This document shows positions 6,593 through 13,194 of a stretch of 13,194 nt of DNA, one piece after another. The first letter of the stretch is position 1. Every line of letters starts with the position of its first letter. A program made the translations under genes and the position numbers. The notes beneath the pieces are model-generated. The model was given only the letters and a program-made list of their open reading frames with translations. It did not search any database and was not told the DNA's origin. This DNA is from an uncultured Eubacteriales bacterium (GTDB taxonomy: Bacteria; Bacillota; Clostridia; Peptostreptococcales; Anaerovoracaceae): NCBI GenBank assembly GCA_902766915.1, contig CACXFN010000105.1, forward strand, positions 1 through 13,194, read 5' to 3'.

Positions 6593-9211
6593 CTACTTGA
6601 TAATGGATTCCGCAACCAGAAAAGCATCATCAATTTTGGAAATATCCTTGGCTCCAGCCTGCGCCATATTGGCTTTTCCTCCACCGCCACCACCTGCGGC
6701 CTTTGCAACTTCCTTGACTATATTACCGGCATGCATCCCCTTTTCAACCAAGTCATCAGTTAGTGAAACCAGGAATACAACCTTATCGTCATTAACCGCA
6801 GCAAATACCATGGCCACAGAATTATTATCTGCCTTTATATCATCAGATATTCCTCTAAGCTCATCAACAGTAGTATTGTCAAATCGCTTTGTGATCAGTT
6901 TAATACCATTTATATCCTTAGCATTCTTAACTAAATCCTGAGCTGCATTACCCATTTCAGCCTTCTTATAGACATCTAATTCCTTATTTAAGGCTTTTAA
7001 TTCTTCCATCAGGGATGATGCTCTATTGACCAACATTTCCTTCTTGGATTTTAATGCCGTACTGGTCTCCTCAATTAACATATCTGCATCCATGGACTGC
7101 TCCAGAATTGATGAAGCTGTTATTGCTTCAATTCTTCTTACCCCGGAAGATATTCCTGATTCAGAAAGAATTTTGAAAGCACCTATTTCACCTGTATTCC
7201 TAACATGGGTGCCTCCGCATAATTCTGTACTAAACTCTCCACAACTTACTACCCTAACTTCATCACCGTATTTTTCACCAAATAATGCCATGGCTCCCAT
7301 TTTTTCGGCCTCATCCATAGAAGTTTCTATAACGGATACAGGGATGAATTCATTAATCTTTTCATTTACTATGCTTTGTACAGCTTTAATTTCTTCATCA
7401 TTCATTGCAGAAAAATGATTAAAGTCAAATCTAAGAAGTGATTCCGTTACAGAAGACCCTGCCTGATGAACGTGATTACCAAGGACATTTCTTAGTGCAG
7501 CGTGGAGCAAGTGAGTTGCAGTATGGTTTCTGGCAACCAAATTACGTCTAATACCATATACTTTAGATTCAATATCGTCTCCAACTTTGATTTCACCAAC
7601 GGTTACTCTAACTTTATGGGCAAAAAGGCCATGAGATTTGGTAACTCCTTCTACAATAGCTTCAGAATCATTGGTATACATAAAACCTGTATCGTAAATT
7701 TGTCCGCCACTTTCAGCATAGAATGGTGTTGTATCCAGGTATACTATTCCCTCTTCATCATGATGAATAATTTCGGAACTTCCACTTTTACTCTTTAAAG
7801 CAAGTACCTTACCAAATACATCTAGATGCTCATATCCTGCAAATATGGTTTCCGGAAGGCTTGAATCAAAAGATGTATCCCAAGCAACATCATCAGTAAC
7901 TGTACGACCCTCTCTGGCTTTGGTTTTCTGTTCTTCCATAGATTTATGGAATCCTTCCATATCTAAATCGTAACCATTTTCCTCAAGTATTTCCTGGGTT
8001 ACTTCCAATGGGAATCCATAGGTATCATATAGTTTAAATGCCTTATCCCCTGAAAGCACCTTGGTTCCTTGGGATTCCATCTCTTCCATATAATTGGAAA
8101 TAATCTCAATTCCCTGATCCAGAGTTTGGGTAAACTTATCTTCTTCAATAGCAATAATCTTTTCGATAAACTCTTTTTTTTCAACCAGTTCCGGATATGC
8201 ATCTCCGGAAACCTCCACAACCCTATTGGCCAGATTTGCCAGGAAACCTTCCTTGATTCCAAGGATTTTACCATGACGCGCAGCTCTTCTAATTAGACGT
8301 CTAAGGACATATCCTCTTCCCTCATTTGAAGGATTGATACCATCGGCAATCATAAATACCATTGATCTCAGATGGTCAGTTATAATTCTTACGGAAACAT
8401 CGGTGGATTCAGTTCCTTCTTCCTCATATTTGACTCCGGATAATTCCAAAACTCCATCCAGAATGTATCTGATTGTATCAATATCAAATATGGAATCCAC
8501 ACCCTGCATAATACAAGCAATTCTCTCAAGACCCATACCGGTATCAATGTTTGGATGTGCCAAATTTGAATAACTTCCGTCTTCTTCCTTGGAGAATTGA
8601 GTGAATACGTGATTCCAAAATTCCACGTATCTATCACAGTCACAGCCCGGTTTGCAATCAGGCTCACCGCAGCCAAATGCTTCACCTCTATCAAAATATA
8701 TTTCTGAACAAGGTCCACAGGGACCCAAACCAATTTCCCAGAAATTATCGTCTTTACCCAGTCTAACTATTCTATCTTCAGGCATTCCGATTTTCTTCCA
8801 AATCTCATATGCCTGATCATCGTCTTGATAAATAGTAGCCCATAGTTTATCTGTAGGAAGCTCCAGCACTTGAGTTATAAACTCCCATCCCCAATTCAGT
8901 GATTCCTCTTTAAAATAGTCACCAAAGGAAAAATTACCAAGCATTTCAAAGAATGTTCCGTGCCTACTGGTTTTACCTACATTCTCAATATCACCGGTTC
9001 TAACGCATTTCTGACATGTTGTCATACGTTTTGCCGGCGGTTTTTCCAACCCGGCAAAATATTTTTTCAGAGGCGCCATGCCTGAATTTATTATTAATAG
9101 AGACTTATCATCCTGAGGAATAAGAGATGCACTTTTAGCAGGATAATGATCCTTGCTAACATAGAAATCTCTAAAAGCTTTTCTTATTGAATTGAGTCCA
9201 TTGTCTTTCAA
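6593..9211 (-). CDS. alaS: Alanyl-tRNA synthetase
   Basis: AlaRS charges tRNA-Ala. The 872-residue protein has the usual length and domain order. The class II catalytic core (about 1-240) includes GTFFEMLGNFSFGDYF (85-100) and NIDTGMGLERI (221-231). The tRNA-recognition helices follow. The editing domain has its zinc ligands in HTATH (563-567) and CGGTH (665-669). After a coiled-coil stretch (about 725-750) comes the C-Ala domain with the run of glycines at 840-845. A Cys-rich insert holds Cys181, Cys186, Cys190 and Cys192. The start codon is TTG at 9211: a GGAGG site lies 8 bases upstream and the protein from there aligns with the family N-terminus (SIRKAFRDFYVSKDH). No upstream ATG is usable. 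The gene sits 48 bases after pgm, in the same transcription unit. Confidence 0.97.
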   Translation of the reverse strand: MKDNGLNSIRKAFRDFYVSKDHYPAKSASLIPQDDKSLLIINSGMAPLKKYFAGLEKPPAKRMTTCQKCVRTGDIENVGKTSRHGTFFEMLGNFSFGDYFKEESLNWGWEFITQVLELPTDKLWATIYQDDDQAYEIWKKIGMPEDRIVRLGKDDNFWEIGLGPCGPCSEIYFDRGEAFGCGEPDCKPGCDCDRYVEFWNHVFTQFSKEEDGSYSNLAHPNIDTGMGLERIACIMQGVDSIFDIDTIRYILDGVLELSGVKYEEEGTESTDVSVRIITDHLRSMVFMIADGINPSNEGRGYVLRRLIRRAARHGKILGIKEGFLANLANRVVEVSGDAYPELVEKKEFIEKIIAIEEDKFTQTLDQGIEIISNYMEEMESQGTKVLSGDKAFKLYDTYGFPLEVTQEILEENGYDLDMEGFHKSMEEQKTKAREGRTVTDDVAWDTSFDSSLPETIFAGYEHLDVFGKVLALKSKSGSSEIIHHDEEGIVYLDTTPFYAESGGQIYDTGFMYTNDSEAIVEGVTKSHGLFAHKVRVTVGEIKVGDDIESKVYGIRRNLVARNHTATHLLHAALRNVLGNHVHQAGSSVTESLLRFDFNHFSAMNDEEIKAVQSIVNEKINEFIPVSVIETSMDEAEKMGAMALFGEKYGDEVRVVSCGEFSTELCGGTHVRNTGEIGAFKILSESGISSGVRRIEAITASSILEQSMDADMLIEETSTALKSKKEMLVNRASSLMEELKALNKELDVYKKAEMGNAAQDLVKNAKDINGIKLITKRFDNTTVDELRGISDDIKADNNSVAMVFAAVNDDKVVFLVSLTDDLVEKGMHAGNIVKEVAKAAGGGGGGKANMAQAGAKDISKIDDAFLVAESIIK

Positions 9212-9259
9212 TTTTCAGTCCTCCGTAAGATTATGATAATTAAATATCCTTTTTAAACA

Positions 9260-10921
9260 CTATTTATAACTCTCCATAAGGGATGTTATTGACTTATCTA
9301 TACTTGATGTAGGATCCGTAAGGAACATATAAACCTTGATTTTTGGCTCAGTTCCCGAAGGTCTGACTATTATAGTACTGCCATCATCCATATCGAATTT
9401 GATTATATTAGCCTTATCCAGGCCGGTATCATCATTTAAATAATCAATTCTATCTTCAATATATAAATCACCAATTTTATCAGAAACCTCATTTCTGAGA
9501 TAATCCATGATATTCTTCATGGTTTCTTGACCGGATAAACCTTCAAAGGTGAAACTCTTGGTTCTGTCTATAAGGGTTCCGTAATCGCCATATATTTCTT
9601 CTAAGTGGTCTATTAAGTCCTGCCCCCTCTTTTTCTGTTTGGCGGCAATGGCAGCAATAATGACCGCAGAAGAAATCCCATCTTTGTCCCTTAAAAAAGG
9701 TGAAATCAGATATCCATGGCTCTCTTCAAATCCAAAATAATAGTCGGATTCACGGCCTTCATTAATCAGGTTTTGAATAGCTTCACCGATGTACTTAAAT
9801 CCCGTCTGTGTATAATTTACATCTAAGTCATTAGCTTCAGCCATTCTGTCTAATAAAGGGGTAGAAATAATGCTTCTATAGACTATCTGACCATGTCTGG
9901 GAGGCTTGGAATTACATAGGTGTTCTAAGATTAATAGCCCTATTTGATTACCTGTTAAATTGATTTTGGTTTCATCATGAACCAGGGCTACACCAACTCT
10001 GTCACTATCGGGATCTGTTGAGATGATAATGTCTGCATTCATTTGATCAAGTATTTTAAAAGCTTCATTGTATGCAGAAAGCTTCTCAGGATTTGGTTTT
10101 TTACATGTCGTGAAGTTTTCATCAAATCCATCCTGACTTGGCACAGAAAGAACATTTGTAAAACCGGCATTTCTTAAAGCTTCATATACATATTTCCTTC
10201 CGGCACCGTTAAGAGGAGTATATACAATTCTAATATCCTTTCCTTCATCCTTATTTATAAAAGGTGAAGTGATTCTATCTATTTCATAAATAAATCTCTC
10301 GGGGATTTCATCCTCTAAAAGCTCGATATTATCGGTGCTTTTCTTAATGTCATCAAAGAAATCCAGTTTTTTTATAGAATCAAGGATAGCCCTTGGCTCA
10401 TCTCCCACAACCTGATGTCCATACTTGTTATAAACCTTATATCCATTAAAAATACTTGGATTATGGCTGGCAGTAATCATGATTCCATAGTCACAATCCA
10501 ATTCTTTGATGCTATAGGAAAGAAGTGGCACAGGAGAAATTTCAGAGAACAATAAAGCTTTGATACCGTTTCCAGATAATACCTCGGCGGTTTCTTTGGC
10601 AAATTGTGTGGAAAATCTTCGGCTATCGCAGGCAATAACTACCCTCTTTCGCAGGTTTTCGCCATTAGCAGCCCTTGAATTGATATAGTCGGAAAGTCCC
10701 TGGGTTGCCCTGGCAACTACATATTTATTTATTCTTCTTGGGCCTGGTCCGATGATGCCTCTAATTCCTGACGTACCAAAACCCAGGTCACCTGCGAAGC
10801 ATTCCAATAATTCATCAGGGGAACCCTCTAATTGGGATAATTCACCTTGCATAAAAGCATCATCTTTAGTTTTATCAAGCCAAATCTTATATTCAGCAAT
10901 AGCTTTTTCCAATAATTCCAT
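9260..10921 (-). CDS. pgm: Phosphoglucomutase/phosphomannomutase (alpha-D-phosphohexomutase family)
   Basis: This family interconverts hexose 1- and 6-phosphates, linking glycolysis to glycogen and cell-envelope sugar nucleotides. Starting at the ATG at 10921 the protein has 553 residues, typical of the long clostridial/PgcA-like type. It shows GDLGFGTSGIRG near 45-55, the active-site serine in ITASHNP (Ser152), the metal-binding loop DPDSDRVG (303-310), the sugar loop GFEESHGYL (397-405) and the phosphate-binding RPSGTEPKIK (520-529). An in-frame TTG at 10930 would add three residues, but the promoter -10 box lies directly before it, so the ATG is the better start. No ribosome site is present; transcription should begin only 3-4 bases before the ATG, suggesting leaderless translation. 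Glucose versus mannose preference cannot be read from the sequence. Confidence 0.94.
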   Translation of the reverse strand: MELLEKAIAEYKIWLDKTKDDAFMQGELSQLEGSPDELLECFAGDLGFGTSGIRGIIGPGPRRINKYVVARATQGLSDYINSRAANGENLRKRVVIACDSRRFSTQFAKETAEVLSGNGIKALLFSEISPVPLLSYSIKELDCDYGIMITASHNPSIFNGYKVYNKYGHQVVGDEPRAILDSIKKLDFFDDIKKSTDNIELLEDEIPERFIYEIDRITSPFINKDEGKDIRIVYTPLNGAGRKYVYEALRNAGFTNVLSVPSQDGFDENFTTCKKPNPEKLSAYNEAFKILDQMNADIIISTDPDSDRVGVALVHDETKINLTGNQIGLLILEHLCNSKPPRHGQIVYRSIISTPLLDRMAEANDLDVNYTQTGFKYIGEAIQNLINEGRESDYYFGFEESHGYLISPFLRDKDGISSAVIIAAIAAKQKKRGQDLIDHLEEIYGDYGTLIDRTKSFTFEGLSGQETMKNIMDYLRNEVSDKIGDLYIEDRIDYLNDDTGLDKANIIKFDMDDGSTIIVRPSGTEPKIKVYMFLTDPTSSIDKSITSLMESYK

Positions 10922-10930
10922 AACTATCAA

Positions 10931-10959
10931 ATTATATACTAAATATAGTATTCTATCAA
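10931..10959 (-). promoter_or_regulatory. Sigma-A-type promoter of pgm-alaS-ireB
   Basis: On the minus strand, TTGATA (10959-10954), a 17-base spacer and TATAAT (10936-10931) match the consensus at 11 of 12 positions. The expected start is about 10924-10925, which is 3-4 bases upstream of the pgm ATG. No second promoter is apparent before alaS, so this one likely serves all three genes. Confidence 0.8.
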
Positions 10960-10983
10960 GATATCATATTTCAAAAAACCTAC

Positions 10984-11012
10984 TTGCAATTTTCACATTA
11001 GTGCTCTAAAAT
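10984..11012 (+). promoter_or_regulatory. Sigma-A-type promoter of the BMP lipoprotein gene
   Basis: TTGCAA (10984-10989), a 17-base spacer and TAAAAT (11007-11012) form a good promoter. Transcription would start near 11019, giving a leader of about 39 bases that includes an AAGGAGG ribosome site. Its -35 box is 24 bases from that of the divergent pgm promoter, so the two share a compact control region. No operator was recognised. Confidence 0.7.
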
Positions 11013-11057
11013 CTATGAAGTAGTTTTATTGATGATTAAGGAGGCGAAGTTAATCAA

Positions 11058-12257
11058 ATGAAAAAGAAACTTTTTGTTCTAACACTAATTTTCTTAATGG
11101 CATTCTCCCTATTTGCTTGCGGAAAGAAAGCTGAAGAAGCTGCTCCTGCAGAAGAAGCAACAGAGGATGCCGAGGCTGAAGAAGCCGAAACAGAAGAACC
11201 TGCAGAAACAACTGAAGCTGGTGATATGAAGGTTGCTATGGTTACTGACTATGGTGATATCACTGACCAGTCCTTCAACCAGACAACTTATGAAGCATGT
11301 AAGGCATATTGTGATTCCAACGGTGTTGAATTCACATATAAGAAGCCTGCTACAGATGCTGATGCTGACCGTGTATCCTCTATCGAAGAAGCTATCGAAG
11401 ATGGTTTCAACGTAATCGTAATGCCTGGTTATGCATTTGCAAACGCTATCTATGAAGTTGCTCCTCTTTATCCGGATGTAAAGTTCGTTGCTCTGGACGT
11501 AAGTGAAGGCGACCTCACAGCTTATGGCGAAAGAGAATTCTCTGCTGACAACGTATACAGTGCAGTATATCAGGAAGAGCTTGCTGGCTATATGGCTGGT
11601 TATGCAGCTGTAAAGCTTGGATACACAAAGCTTGGATTCCTGGGTGGTATGGCAGTTCCTGCAGTACAGCGTTATGGCCACGGATTCGTTCAGGGTGCTG
11701 ATGCTGCTGCAAACGAAGCTGGCGTAGACGGCGTAGAAATTAAGTACGTTTATGGCGGACAGTTCTTCGGCGATGCTGATATTACAGCAGCTATGGACAC
11801 ATGGTATAGCGCAGGTACAGAATGCGTATTCGCTTGCGGCGGCGGAATCTTCACATCTGCAGCTGAAGCAGCAGCTAAGACAAACGGTAAGGTTATCGGC
11901 GTTGACGTTGACCAGGCCGGAACAATCGACGGCGGCTACGGCGATGGCATGACAGTTACATCCGCTATGAAGGGTCTTGCTCCTACAGTTAATACCCTCC
12001 TTAGCGCAATCAAGGAAGGTCAGTGGGATTCCTATAAGGGACAGATTCAGACACTTGGTCTCGTATCTGAAGATCCAGCACTTAACTATGTACAGCTCCC
12101 AGCATCCACACAGTGGGCTGATGGATTCCAGGAAGCAGACTACAACACATTGGTTGGAGAACTCTTCAGTGGTTCCAGAACAGTATCCAATGATACATCT
12201 GCACTTCCACAGGTAACCAAGGTTACTGTAGACGATCAGGGTTCAATCAAGGGCTAA
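11058..12257 (+). CDS. BMP-family ABC transporter substrate-binding lipoprotein (probable nucleoside binding)
   Basis: This is a membrane-anchored binding protein that captures a ligand outside the cell and hands it to an ABC permease. BMP/PnrA relatives bind purine nucleosides. The 399-residue protein has a lipoprotein signal peptide with lipobox LFAC, so Cys21 is the lipidated residue. Residues 22-56 form a flexible linker made mostly of Glu, Ala and Thr. The periplasmic-binding-like fold begins at about 57 (MKVAMVTDYGDITDQSFNQ, the family's GDxxDxSFNQ motif) and includes ELAGYMAGYAA, GFLGGMAVPAVQRYGHGF and VIGVDVDQ. A consensus AAGGAGG lies 13 bases before the ATG, slightly far. Codon choice differs from the neighbours (Lys mostly AAG, Ile ATC or ATT, many GGC and GCT), as in highly expressed genes. 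An ABC ATPase of the same system follows. Ligand identity is inferred. Confidence 0.93.
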   Translation: MKKKLFVLTLIFLMAFSLFACGKKAEEAAPAEEATEDAEAEEAETEEPAETTEAGDMKVAMVTDYGDITDQSFNQTTYEACKAYCDSNGVEFTYKKPATDADADRVSSIEEAIEDGFNVIVMPGYAFANAIYEVAPLYPDVKFVALDVSEGDLTAYGEREFSADNVYSAVYQEELAGYMAGYAAVKLGYTKLGFLGGMAVPAVQRYGHGFVQGADAAANEAGVDGVEIKYVYGGQFFGDADITAAMDTWYSAGTECVFACGGGIFTSAAEAAAKTNGKVIGVDVDQAGTIDGGYGDGMTVTSAMKGLAPTVNTLLSAIKEGQWDSYKGQIQTLGLVSEDPALNYVQLPASTQWADGFQEADYNTLVGELFSGSRTVSNDTSALPQVTKVTVDDQGSIKG

Positions 12258-12282
12258 AGCCCCTAAGTCATTTTAGACAATT

Positions 12283-12317
12283 AAGACGGTTCTCTTTAAG
12301 AGAATCGTCTTTTTTAT
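12283..12317 (+). terminator. Intrinsic terminator after the BMP gene
   Basis: AAGACGGTTCTC (12283-12294) pairs with GAGAATCGTCTT (12300-12311) with a single G-U pair, followed by a T tract (12310-12315). It starts 25 bases past the stop. It should end most transcripts of the binding protein before the ATPase gene; read-through may give a smaller amount of full-length message. Confidence 0.9.
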
Positions 12318-12381
12318 TATTAACCCCCTATTTAAATTATCTAAATAATGGTTTTATTCTGTTTTATTTATATTATATTTC

Positions 12382-12390
12382 TGTTATAAT
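12382..12390 (+). promoter_or_regulatory. Extended -10 promoter for the ABC ATPase gene
   Basis: TGTTATAAT at 12382-12390 is a perfect extended -10 element (TG, one base, TATAAT). The hexamer 17 bases upstream is TTTTAT, a poor -35, which is usual for extended -10 promoters. The start would be near 12397, giving a leader of about 78 bases. The remaining gap to 12474 is AT-rich with no other signal that I can see. Confidence 0.6.
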
Positions 12391-12474
12391 TGTAAAAATG
12401 GTTAATTATATATCAATCATCTAATCCACTAGTTATCATCATTATTTAAGGATTATTTACGGAGGAAAAAGCCT

Positions 12475-13194
12475 ATGGACAGCCCTTATGCCAGAGAAAT
12501 GGTGAACATCACCAAGCGTTTCCCCGGCATTATCGCAAATGACAATATCACCTTGCAATTAAAAAAAGGAGAAATCCATGCCTTGCTTGGTGAAAATGGT
12601 GCCGGAAAATCTACACTAATGTCTGTTCTCTTTGGCCTATATCAGGCCGAAGAAGGTGTAATCAAAAAAGACGGAAAAGAGGTAACCATTAAGGACCCAA
12701 ACGATGCTAATGACCTGGGTATAGGAATGGTTCATCAGCATTTTAAATTGGTTCAGTGTTTCAGTGTTCTGGAAAATATTATTCTTGGAGTTGAAACCAC
12801 TAAAGGCGGAATGCTTCAGATGGATGAAGCCAGAAAGAAAGTTATGGCCCTATCCGAAAAATACGGTCTTTTAGTTGATCCGGATGCAAAGATTGAAGAC
12901 ATTACTGTAGGTATGCAGCAAAGAACAGAAATTCTAAAGATGCTCTATAGGGATAATGAAATTTTGATCTTTGATGAGCCAACTGCTGTGCTTACGCCTC
13001 AGGAAATTGATGAACTTATGGTCATCATGAAAAACCTGGCTGCTGAGGGAAAATCTATTTTGTTTATTTCCCACAAGCTAAATGAAATCATGGAAGTAGC
13101 AGATAGAGTCAGTGTACTTCGTCGTGGTAAGTATATAGGAACTGTAGATGTTGTAAACACCACCAAGGAAGAATTAAGCCGTATGATGGTTGGC
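12475..13194 (+). CDS. ABC transporter ATP-binding protein of the BMP/nucleoside type, partial at the right edge
   Basis: This is the energising subunit of an ABC importer, acting on the inner face of the membrane. The 240 visible residues cover the first nucleotide-binding domain: Walker A GENGAGKST (39-47), Q-loop Gln88 in VHQHF, signature TVGMQQR (144-150, Val-Gly in place of the usual Ser-Gly), Walker B ILIFDEPT (163-170) and switch His200 in FISHKLNE. The order and the GMVHQHFKLV segment match YufO/NupA-type and sugar-type ATPases of about 500 residues with two fused domains, so about half is missing. The ATG at 12475 follows a GGAGG site at 9 bases. Its place directly after a BMP lipoprotein gene points to nucleoside uptake; permease genes should follow outside the window. 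Confidence 0.93.
   Translation, partial: MDSPYAREMVNITKRFPGIIANDNITLQLKKGEIHALLGENGAGKSTLMSVLFGLYQAEEGVIKKDGKEVTIKDPNDANDLGIGMVHQHFKLVQCFSVLENIILGVETTKGGMLQMDEARKKVMALSEKYGLLVDPDAKIEDITVGMQQRTEILKMLYRDNEILIFDEPTAVLTPQEIDELMVIMKNLAAEGKSILFISHKLNEIMEVADRVSVLRRGKYIGTVDVVNTTKEELSRMMVG

Noticed and set aside
10922..10930. TTG start adding three residues to pgm
   Set aside because: It directly abuts the -10 box, so it would lie upstream of the predicted transcript start.
11109..11681. 190-residue open frame antisense to the BMP gene
   Set aside because: It is Cys- and Ser-rich with no recognisable fold or ribosome site, and exists because the sense gene is rich in GAA and GCT codons. The sense strand is clearly the BMP protein.
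12250..12263. GGGC-TAAA-GCCC hairpin at the BMP stop codon
   Set aside because: The stem is only 4 bp with no T tract; the real terminator is 25 bases further on.

Overview
The window looks like a low-to-moderate G+C Clostridia chromosome, most probably a member of the Lachnospiraceae. The reasons are AGGAGG-type ribosome sites, sigma-A-type promoters, the pair ireB and ruvX beside alaS, a BMP-type nucleoside transporter, and a purine operon in which the last two steps are split between a stand-alone AICAR transformylase and a PurO-type IMP cyclohydrolase. The genus is not determined. Almost every base is in or next to a recognisable chromosomal gene; I see no mobile element, CRISPR array, tRNA or rRNA.

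Layout. On the minus strand, reading right to left, there are two transcription units. The first runs from 10921 to 6306: a phosphohexomutase (pgm), alanyl-tRNA synthetase (alaS, TTG start) and the IreB-family phosphoprotein. It is driven by a near-consensus promoter at 10931-10959 and closed by a strong hairpin at 6271-6297. The second runs from 6221 off the left edge: ruvX, purE, purF, purM, purN, a 66-residue two-helix membrane protein, an IMP cyclohydrolase and a partial AICAR transformylase. Gaps in it are short, and two gene pairs overlap (ruvX/purE and purM/purN). On the plus strand, back to back with pgm, is a BMP-family substrate-binding lipoprotein with its own promoter and terminator. 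It is followed by the start of an ABC ATPase that has a separate extended -10 promoter and runs off the right edge.

How they work together. The pur cluster supplies steps 1 (PurF), 3 (PurN), 5 (PurM), 6 (PurE), 9 (AICAR transformylase) and 10 (IMP cyclohydrolase) of de novo IMP synthesis. Genes for the other steps are not in the window. The BMP protein and its ATPase probably import nucleosides, so salvage and de novo purine supply lie about 5 kb apart. Pgm, AlaS, IreB and RuvX are housekeeping neighbours.

I did not find a clearly new system. The points most worth checking are the split PurH/PurO arrangement in a bacterium with an unknown membrane protein inserted in the operon, the apparently leaderless pgm transcript, and small repeats and a start-stop element in front of the AICAR transformylase gene.
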